Shown in pieces: positions 1 through 6,944 of a stretch of DNA of 64,000 nt; positions within the stretch are counted from its first letter, which is position 1, and the number at the start of each line of letters is the position of its first letter. The stretch comes from Endoryza sp044226045 (GTDB taxonomy: Bacteria > Bacteroidota > Bacteroidia > Chitinophagales > Chitinophagaceae), in contig JBGAHR010000004.1 of NCBI GenBank assembly GCA_044226045.1, positions 90,544 to 154,543 on the forward strand. Reading direction: 5' to 3'. Below the pieces are notes generated by a model, which saw only the letters and a list, made by a program, of their open reading frames with translations, was not told the DNA's origin and searched no databases. The position numbers and the translations under genes were made by a program.

Positions 1-603
1 TGGTGGCGGAGGAATCGCACCGTAAGGACAACCATAGAATACAGCCTCGGTAATATTAGCCACCCAGCTGTTGAACCGGATCATGATAAACCGGCTGCTG
101 TCACCAATATTCAACTTTCGCCATCCAAACTGGGTAATATCTCCTTTGGTAGACAATGCCGCCTTCAGTTTCCAATGCTGCATATCACCGGTGTATATCC
201 ATACACTGTCGGATTCTCTCGACATATCATAGAGATAAACTTCGCTGATCTTATACGGAATTTGTAAATCAACCACAATTCTGTTTCCCCTGTTTGCAGG
301 ATAATACATGCTTCCGGTCATAATGGGATGCGGGGTTGTAGTGGGATGATAATCGTCGGAGATCTGTCTCGATTTCGGATCTACCAGAGCATTTTCATCG
401 AACAGGTTGAAAGGGCTGTTTCCTGCCACTCCTTCGTAACCACTCAAATCGTAAACATAATCCTTGTATATCGCCGTAATCTTCTGCGGCGAATTGCAAA
501 AAGAGGATATATTCTTTTTAATAGCGACCATTGTTTGTGTACCGGCATTTCTGCAAGACAACAAAACGAGTACAACAAAAGCAAGAGTGAGTATACGAAA
601 CAT
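1..603 (-). CDS. Putative lipoprotein with F5/8-type C (discoidin-like) fold, 3' end outside window
   Basis: An uninterrupted minus-strand frame of 201 codons runs from an ATG at 603 off the left edge. The N-terminus (MFRILTLAFVVLVLLSC) is a lipoprotein signal with lipobox LLSC and lipidation Cys at residue 17. Residues about 75-190 carry the pattern of a small beta-sandwich carbohydrate-binding domain of F5/8 type C kind: a 'NRIVVDLQIPYKISEVYLYD' stretch, then 'VWIYTGD' and 'FIMIRFNSWVANITEAVFYG'. In Bacteroidota such modules often precede a hydrolase domain, which would lie outside the window. The domain call rests on pattern only. The start is well supported by the signal peptide. Next to it is the convergently placed end of the sulfatase-type gene at 648. 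Confidence 0.7.
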   Translation of the reverse strand, partial: MFRILTLAFVVLVLLSCRNAGTQTMVAIKKNISSFCNSPQKITAIYKDYVYDLSGYEGVAGNSPFNLFDENALVDPKSRQISDDYHPTTTPHPIMTGSMYYPANRGNRIVVDLQIPYKISEVYLYDMSRESDSVWIYTGDMQHWKLKAALSTKGDITQFGWRKLNIGDSSRFIMIRFNSWVANITEAVFYGCPYGAIPPPP

Positions 604-647
604 GATGAGGTAAGTTCGTTAAAAATGAGGAAAGCTTCAAGCAACCC

Positions 648-2648
648 TTACTTCTTTTTTTTATTGTTGAGAAGAAGATACCGGGTGGCCTGGTAAATGG
701 CATCAGTCATTTTCTTCATCTCTGTTTTTTGCTCTTCTGTAAGTCCGGTATCGGAACTACCTGGTAAAACGATCGGAACAAATTCTTCTTTGCCGGTTTG
801 CATTTGCCGGCGATACAGGTACTGACCTTTTAATATACCGGCCTGTGTATAGTCGGGATCAAACACAAATGCGAAAGGCTGGTGAACAGTGTCGAGCAAA
901 TTTCTTCCGAGGGCGGTATTGGTAACCGGCATTCCTGTCATCGACGCCAGGGTAGGCATAATATCGATTTGTGAACAGATGATATCAGTGCGTTTCGGCG
1001 CGATTCGACCTGGTGCAAAAAATAAGAGCGGCACATGCATAGTGGTGAGTCGTTGTGCTGTCCAGGCCGCTGGAAACATATTGCCAGCATCCCCTGCTAT
1101 GCCATGGTCACCGACAAACACAAATAGGGTGTTGGCAAAATACTTTTCCCGGCTGGCTGACTCCATGAATTTTTTGAATGTATAATCGGTATAACGGAAA
1201 GCATTATACTCTTTCAGTTTCAGCGCGTAGCTGACCTGGTCACTGAACCCGAATTTATTCAGCGAATCTTCGGGTACTTTTTTTACTTCAAAATCGGTGT
1301 CTTCCGGTGGAATGGTATAAGGCCGGTGGTTATCGGCAGTTTGGATGATGGCGAAAAACGGCTTTTGTTCTTTTGCCAGTATCTTGTTGCTTTCGATAAA
1401 GAGATTTTTGTCGCTGATTCCCCAAACATCCAGGCGGGGAGCATCGAGGCTTTCCTGGTCATACATATGGAGATTGCCGATATTATTCATCAATAAGCCC
1501 CTGATGTTTGCCCAACTTGGACTTCCCCCAATGAAATAATATTTTTCATATCCGTTAAAATCATTCATGATGGTGTGCTGATCTACCGCCAGCGGGTTTC
1601 GGCTGGAAGTCTGCGGCATTTCAACATCAGGCAAACCCGTCAGAGTAGCCCAAACGCCCCTGGCCGTACCATAGGTGGGCGTAAAGCATCTTTCAAAAAA
1701 CATTCCCTGCCGACTGAGGCTATCGAAAAATGGGGTAGTGTTCAGCGGATTGCCCCACATAGAACTTTTATAGGCGCTGAATGATTCACAAATCACCAGT
1801 ACAATGTTTGGCCTGGCAGCAATGGTTGAGTCTGTACCATTCAAAGGACGGGAAAAGTCAAGTGAATCGCCATTTTGTTTCCACCCGAAATAAGGAGCCA
1901 GTAAAGCATGTGCTTCCTTTACTTTTTTCAGGTCGAAGGAGTTGGATCGGAACTTCAGCGTATTAAAAAATGATTCGATCGGATTCAGCGAGAGGTTTGC
2001 CTTGTAGTCGTTCCCGAGGCCAAATGCATCACTCCAGCGAAGCGGATATTGGTTAAACCGACCGAAAATCAGGAAGGCCAGTAAAAGAAAACTTCCAATC
2101 ATCGCCGGTATTCGCATTCTTGGTTTGGCAATGATGTTTGTACGTGCGATTCTTTTATATACCCGTTTAAGAAGGAACACCAGCACCCATTCTGAAACCG
2201 CGATAATCAACAGTAGCCTGATCACCGGGTACGATTGCCAGACCATGCTGGCAGAGATGCCGGCATCCTGCAGATAATTCAATACACTTGCATTGAGTCG
2301 TTGTGCGAGGTAAGCATAATGCGCAAAATCAACTATGTAGAAAAAAATCAGAATAAAAGCGGTCAATCCCAGCCAGATCATCCATCCTTTTCTGGCCCGG
2401 TTACTTTGAAAAGGGTCGAGAAATTTAAAACTCCCCAGCACCAGTATTGGTAATACAATTAAACTCACCAACCGGGCATCAAACCGGGCTCCCAGCCAGA
2501 AAGCGGCCCCCAGATCAGAGAAATGCTGGCCTTGCCGATTGAAAAACAGGTAAAAAACCAATCTCATCAGCGTCATAAAGAGGAAAAAAATCAATCCGGA
2601 GGCAAAAACAAACCTGACCAGGCGGGGAAAACGCGATAAAAGGCTCAT
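648..2648 (-). CDS. LTA synthase-like membrane sulfatase-fold enzyme (MdoB/EptA-like phosphoglycerol or phosphoethanolamine transferase family)
   Basis: 666 residues. Five hydrophobic segments occupy about residues 10-195 and are followed by a periplasmic alkaline-phosphatase/sulfatase-type domain from about residue 280. Visible signatures are 'NIVLVICESFSAY' (first metal-binding Glu), 'YGTARG' with the probable catalytic Thr, and 'FVGDHG' with the metal-binding Asp and His. In the LTA synthase superfamily the Thr takes a phospho-alcohol group from a phospholipid and passes it to a glycan or lipid acceptor. Bacteroidota lack classical lipoteichoic acid, so the acceptor here is unknown. The C-terminus is lysine-rich (NNKKKK). 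The gene is divergent from the PAP2 phosphatase at 2694 with only 45 bp between them, which hints at related roles in envelope phospholipid or undecaprenyl-phosphate turnover (inference). Confidence 0.85.
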   Translation of the reverse strand: MSLLSRFPRLVRFVFASGLIFFLFMTLMRLVFYLFFNRQGQHFSDLGAAFWLGARFDARLVSLIVLPILVLGSFKFLDPFQSNRARKGWMIWLGLTAFILIFFYIVDFAHYAYLAQRLNASVLNYLQDAGISASMVWQSYPVIRLLLIIAVSEWVLVFLLKRVYKRIARTNIIAKPRMRIPAMIGSFLLLAFLIFGRFNQYPLRWSDAFGLGNDYKANLSLNPIESFFNTLKFRSNSFDLKKVKEAHALLAPYFGWKQNGDSLDFSRPLNGTDSTIAARPNIVLVICESFSAYKSSMWGNPLNTTPFFDSLSRQGMFFERCFTPTYGTARGVWATLTGLPDVEMPQTSSRNPLAVDQHTIMNDFNGYEKYYFIGGSPSWANIRGLLMNNIGNLHMYDQESLDAPRLDVWGISDKNLFIESNKILAKEQKPFFAIIQTADNHRPYTIPPEDTDFEVKKVPEDSLNKFGFSDQVSYALKLKEYNAFRYTDYTFKKFMESASREKYFANTLFVFVGDHGIAGDAGNMFPAAWTAQRLTTMHVPLLFFAPGRIAPKRTDIICSQIDIMPTLASMTGMPVTNTALGRNLLDTVHQPFAFVFDPDYTQAGILKGQYLYRRQMQTGKEEFVPIVLPGSSDTGLTEEQKTEMKKMTDAIYQATRYLLLNNKKKK

Positions 2649-2680
2649 TTAAAAATAATAAGCGGTAAAATTATAGTATT

Positions 2681-2688
2681 TATTTTTG
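2681..2688 (+). promoter_or_regulatory. Bacteroidota -7 promoter element (TATTTTTG) for the PAP2 gene
   Basis: TATTTTTG matches the Bacteroidota -7 consensus TAnnTTTG and ends 5 bp before the ATG at 2694. A start of transcription a few bases downstream would give a nearly leaderless mRNA. No convincing -33 TTTG was seen. Confidence 0.4.
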
Positions 2689-2693
2689 CAGCC

Positions 2694-3305
2694 ATGCATT
2701 TACTACCGGGTGTGTATCTATTAACTTTCTGGCAACATATTCAACCTTTTGATACCTGGTTGATTACGCATATTAACCAGCAATGGGGAAACAGCCTGTT
2801 TGACACTGTCTTGCCTTTTCTCAGGGAAACCTTATTCTGGATTCCCTTGTACTTTTTTCTGCTTGTTTTTTCGCTGGCCAACTTTGGCATCAAGGGCTGG
2901 TGGTGGATACTTGGTGTCGTTTTGACCGCTGCCATCGCAGACCTGATCAGCAGTCAGTTGATCAAGGAAACCATTTTCCGGCTTCGCCCCTGCCAGGATC
3001 CGGAAGTGGCCAGCCAGTTGCGGTTTTTTATCAATTACTGTCCGAGAAGTTCCAGCTTTACTTCCTCACATGCCACGAGCTATTTTGCGCAGGCAACTTT
3101 CTTCTATATTACTTTGCGGGGCCTCATTAAAAGAAGCTGGCTGTTTTACCTGTGGGCGGCTCTTATTGCCTATACGCAGGTATATGTAGGAGTTCACTAT
3201 CCTTTCGATGTTTTCTGTGGCGCTATTTTGGGTATTGGAATTGGATTTCTGATGGCCAAAATGTTTCATAAACAGATAGGAATACTTAGTTTAGACAAAT
3301 ATTAG
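2694..3305 (+). CDS. PAP2-family membrane phosphatase
   Basis: 203-residue integral membrane protein with several hydrophobic spans. It carries the three phosphatase motifs of the PAP2/haloperoxidase superfamily in order: KETIFRLRP at about residues 92-100 (KxxxxxxRP), SFTSSHA at about 120-126 (replacing PSGH, catalytic His), and YVGVHYPFD at about 163-172 (the H-x3-D part of motif 3). The usual SR of motif 3 reads TQ here. The family removes phosphate from lipid phosphates such as undecaprenyl pyrophosphate, phosphatidic acid or phosphatidylglycerol phosphate at the periplasmic face. The substrate cannot be told from sequence. It is followed after 6 bp by the CorC-like gene, so the two are probably co-transcribed. 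Confidence 0.87.
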   Translation: MHLLPGVYLLTFWQHIQPFDTWLITHINQQWGNSLFDTVLPFLRETLFWIPLYFFLLVFSLANFGIKGWWWILGVVLTAAIADLISSQLIKETIFRLRPCQDPEVASQLRFFINYCPRSSSFTSSHATSYFAQATFFYITLRGLIKRSWLFYLWAALIAYTQVYVGVHYPFDVFCGAILGIGIGFLMAKMFHKQIGILSLDKY

Positions 3306-3311
3306 GCGCTA

Positions 3312-4610
3312 ATGACAGAAATATTTATAATCCTGGGACTTATTCTACTGAATGGACTTTTTTCCATGGCTGAAATAGCCCTTGTCTCTGCCCGGAAAGC
3401 GCGTTTGGAAAGCCAGGCAAACAAAGGCGATAAAAGAGCGCAGGATGCCTTGAAATTGTCTGAACACCCCGACACCTTTCTTTCTACGGTACAGATAGGA
3501 ATCACGCTTATTGGCATTTTAACCGGTATTTATTCCGGTGAAAAACTGAAGACAGATTTTATCGAATTCCTGAACCAGTTTGACTATATCAAACCATATA
3601 GTAATGGAGTAGCCACTACCATTATCGTAATCATCATCACCTACTTTTCGCTGGTACTGGGAGAACTGGTTCCCAAACGTATTGGTTTGTCCCGACCGGA
3701 AACAATTGCGAAAATTGTAGCGGGACCGATGAGAATCGTGAGCATCGTCACTTATCCTTTTATCTGGCTGCTGAGCAAATCGAGCAATGTAATCGTCAGC
3801 ATTTTCAACATCAAGGCCAAAGACAACCAGGTCACGGAAGAAGAAATTAAAGCGATCATCAGTGAAGGAACAGAACAGGGTACCATCGAAGAGGCGGAAC
3901 AGGAGATCATCGAACGCGTGTTCCACCTCGGCGACCGGAACATCACTTCACTCATGACCCACCGAAGCGACATCATCTGGTTCGATATGAACGACAATGA
4001 AATTTCAATCCGTGAGAAAATAGTTAGCGAACCACATTCGGCCTATCCTATTTGCGAAAATGACATCGACAATATTAAGGGTGTAGTCACCCTGAAAGAT
4101 CTGTATGTAACCAATGATCTTACGGTTTTCAAACAGTATATGAAACCGGCTCTTTTTGTTCCCAGCAACATTACCGCCTATACCCTGCTGGAAAAATTCA
4201 AAGAGAAAAAACTGCATGCCTGCTTTATTGTAGATGAATACGGCAGTGTACAGGGAATGATCACATTGAATGACATTCTCGAAGCCATCGTGGGCGATCT
4301 TCCGCAACAGGATGTGCAGGACTATGAAATAGTGGAACGGGAAGACGGGACCTACCTGGTAGATGCACAGATCCCTTTCTATGATTTTCTCAGCCGGTTT
4401 GAGAAAACGGAATGGATGCATGAGGGCGAACAGGAATTTGATACCCTCGCCGGATTTATCCTTCACCGCCTCGAAAGAATTCCTCATACCGGTGATAAAC
4501 TCGAATGGAAAGGATTTTCCATTGAAATCATGGATATGGATGCGCAAAGAATCGATAAGGTACTGGTGTCCATTTCCAGCGATCTCAAAGAAGCGCTCGA
4601 AGAGGATTAA
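3312..4610 (+). CDS. HlyC/CorC family transporter-associated protein (CNNM-CBS-CorC_HlyC)
   Basis: 432 residues in the canonical order of this family. An N-terminal DUF21/CNNM membrane domain covers about residues 1-175 with four hydrophobic segments. The acidic linker 'TEEEIKAIISEGTEQG' and 'LGDRNITSLMTHR' lead into a CBS pair at about 205-335, seen in 'HSAYPICENDIDNIKGVV' and 'ACFIVDEYGSVQGMIT'. A C-terminal CorC_HlyC domain lies at about 345-425. Relatives act in Mg2+/Co2+ homeostasis (CorC, MpfA, CNNM), and the old name hemolysin is misleading. The gene follows the PAP2 gene with 6 bp between and probably forms an operon with it. It is full length with no sign of damage. Confidence 0.9.
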   Translation: MTEIFIILGLILLNGLFSMAEIALVSARKARLESQANKGDKRAQDALKLSEHPDTFLSTVQIGITLIGILTGIYSGEKLKTDFIEFLNQFDYIKPYSNGVATTIIVIIITYFSLVLGELVPKRIGLSRPETIAKIVAGPMRIVSIVTYPFIWLLSKSSNVIVSIFNIKAKDNQVTEEEIKAIISEGTEQGTIEEAEQEIIERVFHLGDRNITSLMTHRSDIIWFDMNDNEISIREKIVSEPHSAYPICENDIDNIKGVVTLKDLYVTNDLTVFKQYMKPALFVPSNITAYTLLEKFKEKKLHACFIVDEYGSVQGMITLNDILEAIVGDLPQQDVQDYEIVEREDGTYLVDAQIPFYDFLSRFEKTEWMHEGEQEFDTLAGFILHRLERIPHTGDKLEWKGFSIEIMDMDAQRIDKVLVSISSDLKEALEED

Positions 4611-4696
4611 TCTCCCCAATTTTTCATAACAATTTTTAACAACCCCGCCTTGTCTTCCAGGCTGCTACTGGCACCATCTTTGGTTATTTGAGCCAT
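4607..4696 (-). CDS. Possible 29-residue small protein, convergent with the CorC gene
   Basis: A minus-strand ATG at 4696 opens 29 codons (MAQITKDGASSSLE... ending in IVMKNWGD) whose TAA overlaps the last bases of the CorC gene. The composition looks protein-like, with an acidic and basic mix and an amphipathic tail. There is no clear promoter or ribosome binding site and no family I recognise. It may be a chance frame. Confidence 0.2.
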   Translation of the reverse strand: MAQITKDGASSSLEDKAGLLKIVMKNWGD

Positions 4697-4721
4697 CTGT
4701 AAATTAAAATTCAAAAAAACT

Positions 4722-5594
4722 ATGAAGAGGCGGTTATGGCTCGTGGCACCCTGTGCCCTGGGAATGCTATTTATTGTATCCTGTTCCAAGAAAGACCTGG
4801 TGAATCCGGCCGGCACCAAAGACAATTCTTCCGGCAATGTTCAAACCCCCGATCCTGTTTCAGCAAATGATGTAGTGGAAACAAGACCCCCTGTTCAAAA
4901 GGCCATCGCTCAAAATGTGTCTACGAATATCGGCGGTTATATGGAAGCATTACCGGCCCGGTATGATTCTACGACCAAAAATTATCCGTTGATCATCTTT
5001 TTACATGGTATGGGTGAAAGCGGTAACGGAACTTCGGAAATTGACCGGGTTGCCGCCATTGCCACACCTGCGCTTATCCGCCAGGGGAAATTCCCGGCAT
5101 CTTTTACTTCCGGAGGCAAGCAATACTCCTTTATTGTTTTATCGCCCCAATTCAAAAACTGGCCAACACCCGGTGATGTTGATGCCATGATCACACATGC
5201 CATTTCCAAATACAGAATTGATGCGAGCAGAATTTACCTGACTGGACTCAGCATGGGTGGCGGCGGAGTATGGGAATATGCCTCCACATTTAACAGCCGG
5301 GTAGCGGCGATCGCTCCTGTCTGCGGCGCCTCCTGGCCAAATGATCAGAAAGCCCAGAAAATAGCGCAGGGTGGAATGGCAGTATGGGCCTTTCACAACC
5401 AGGATGACCCCACTATCGCCGCACAATATTCGATCGATTACGTGAATAAGATCAACAGTTTCGGACCCTCAGTAAAAGCTAAACTGACGCTCTGGAATAC
5501 GGGTGGACACGATGCCTGGACAAAAGCCTCCGATCCGCAATACAGGGAGAATGGGATGAATGTTTATGAGTGGTTTCTTCAATATTCGAAATAA
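4722..5594 (+). CDS. Alpha/beta-hydrolase lipoprotein (esterase / phospholipase-carboxylesterase type)
   Basis: 290 residues. The N-terminus MKRRLWLVAPCALGMLFIVSC is a lipoprotein signal with lipidation at Cys21, followed by a Ser/Asn/Pro-rich linker to about residue 65. The catalytic domain shows an oxyanion-loop motif 'IFLHGMGESGNG' near residue 91, the nucleophile elbow GLSMGG near 173, an acid in 'NQDDPT', and the catalytic His in 'GGHDAW' near 263. That makes it a complete Ser-Asp-His triad of the dienelactone-hydrolase or polysaccharide-esterase kind, probably on the cell surface or in the periplasm. The substrate is unknown; esterified plant polysaccharide is a plausible guess. It ends just before an inverted repeat at 5601. 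Confidence 0.82.
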   Translation: MKRRLWLVAPCALGMLFIVSCSKKDLVNPAGTKDNSSGNVQTPDPVSANDVVETRPPVQKAIAQNVSTNIGGYMEALPARYDSTTKNYPLIIFLHGMGESGNGTSEIDRVAAIATPALIRQGKFPASFTSGGKQYSFIVLSPQFKNWPTPGDVDAMITHAISKYRIDASRIYLTGLSMGGGGVWEYASTFNSRVAAIAPVCGASWPNDQKAQKIAQGGMAVWAFHNQDDPTIAAQYSIDYVNKINSFGPSVKAKLTLWNTGGHDAWTKASDPQYRENGMNVYEWFLQYSK

Positions 5595-5600
5595 CCTGAT

Positions 5601-5704
5601 ACGTTTATCGTTTATCGTTTCACGTTTCAGGTTGGTAACTTACTTCATTAAACCGGGTACCATTGTATTCAAAAGTGAAACCTGAAACGTGAAACGATAA
5701 ACGT
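5601..5704. repeat. Inverted repeat of CGTTTAT/CGTTTCA heptads between convergent genes
   Basis: Left arm 5601-5633 and right arm 5675-5704 are built from the same 7-bp units (CGTTTAT, CGTTTCA, GGTTTCA) in opposite orientation, with a 41-bp centre. About 21 bases pair perfectly and a further 10 pair with a shift of one heptad. The right arm reaches the TGA of the DUF6702 gene. RNA from either strand would fold into a long hairpin, so it could serve as a terminator or 3'-end stabiliser for both genes. Related arms occur at 33901-34015. Confidence 0.8.
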
Positions 5705-6246
5705 CAAAACTCCAGCTTCACTGCCGTTTCGGGATAATTCAGTTTGGTGCTTTTGCGATTGCCGTTCACGGTTACGTGAACAATATTGATCTGGTCCTGG
5801 TAGAGTTCGTGAAAGATATTTACCAGGACTTCTATTTTTTTGGGGGCAGATGCAACATTGTTTACCTGGAAGTAGGAAAAGGTGAATTGAGATTCGTTTT
5901 CATATCCCACCCACTCAAGCGTGCCGGGTTTGCCGTCGTATTTAACCACCAGGTGCTTGCGGATATATTCTGCCATATGTTTTTCCAGTAATGCCTTGTC
6001 TTTGGGGTTGTGAACATCGGCGGGCGTGTTGAAAGCCTTGCCCATGGCTGTTTCAAAATCTTCGGAAAAGACCTTGCAACTGATTTCAAGGGTCTTGTCG
6101 GTACCGTTGTACTCCATTTCAATCACACTCACATAAATAGGGTGCAGGTCGTTATTTGTGGTCGGTTTCGGGGTAAAACCGGCAAATACTGATAAAACGG
6201 TCAGTAGCAGGGGAAATTTTAACCACTTATAGGCGGAAGACACCAT
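5704..6246 (-). CDS. DUF6702 family exported protein
   Basis: 180 residues with an N-terminal signal peptide (WLKFPLLLTVLSVFAGF). The mature part 'HPIYVSVIEMEYNGTDKTLE' followed by 'ISCKVFSEDFETA' matches the DUF6702 family that I know from Bacteroidota. These proteins have a single beta-rich domain of unknown function. It is divergent from the HupE/UreJ-like gene at 6348, which is followed by an M1 peptidase. The three look like one functional neighbourhood, although the role is not established. It has the expected length and a clean start. Confidence 0.75.
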   Translation of the reverse strand: MVSSAYKWLKFPLLLTVLSVFAGFTPKPTTNNDLHPIYVSVIEMEYNGTDKTLEISCKVFSEDFETAMGKAFNTPADVHNPKDKALLEKHMAEYIRKHLVVKYDGKPGTLEWVGYENESQFTFSYFQVNNVASAPKKIEVLVNIFHELYQDQINIVHVTVNGNRKSTKLNYPETAVKLEF

Positions 6247-6347
6247 TGAACAACAAAATTTTTATGTTACAAATCTCTTATTTATTTTGAACCGGTTAAC
6301 AGACGGAAGGTTAAAATTTTTGGTTGCAGGAATAATAGCCGTATTAC

Positions 6348-6926
6348 ATGGGTGATTTCTTGTTTTATTTCAAATTTGGTTGGGAGCATATTATTAGCCT
6401 GGATGCGCTGGATCACCAGCTTTTCATTGGTGCGCTGGCCGCTATTTACCTGTTGCGGGACTGGCGCCAGGTTTTGATCCTGGTCACCGCATTCACGATC
6501 GGGCATTCCATTACCCTTGCTCTAAGTGTTTACAACTTGATTTCGATCAACGAAAAGATCACAGAATTCCTGATCCCCTGTACCATCGTTGTTACCGCGA
6601 TTTCCAACCTTTTCCAAAAGAATTTCACCCCGAAATCCGTCCGGATAAACTATTTCCTGGCTTTATTCTTTGGCCTGATCCACGGTCTTGGCTTTGCCAA
6701 CACCATCCGGATGCTGCTGGCACGGGACCAGTCGTTCGCGACGGGCCTTTTTGCTTTTAATGTAGGCCTGGAGGTAGGACAGATTATAGTGGTAAGTGTT
6801 ATCCTTTTGCTGGCTTACCTGGTGGTCGGTCTGTTGAAAGTAAACCGGAGAGAGTGGGTTATTTTTTTATCAGCCAGTGTATTTGCCTTAGCTTTGAAAA
6901 TTGCACTTGAGAGAATTCCATCTTAA
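6348..6926 (+). CDS. HupE/UreJ-family membrane protein
   Basis: 192 residues and almost entirely hydrophobic, with six likely membrane spans. Conserved His-containing motifs of HupE/UreJ proteins are visible: 'FGWEHIISLDALDHQLF' near the N-terminus, 'FTIGHSITLALS' near residue 60, and 'GLIHGLGFANTI' near residue 110. Characterised relatives are nickel or cobalt permeases linked to hydrogenase or urease, but this Bacteroidota subgroup is not next to such enzymes, so a metal-transport role is inference. The gene precedes the M1 peptidase by 18 bp and is probably co-transcribed with that zinc enzyme. Confidence 0.8.
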   Translation: MGDFLFYFKFGWEHIISLDALDHQLFIGALAAIYLLRDWRQVLILVTAFTIGHSITLALSVYNLISINEKITEFLIPCTIVVTAISNLFQKNFTPKSVRINYFLALFFGLIHGLGFANTIRMLLARDQSFATGLFAFNVGLEVGQIIVVSVILLLAYLVVGLLKVNRREWVIFLSASVFALALKIALERIPS

Positions 6927-6944
6927 AATAAAACAGCACATAAA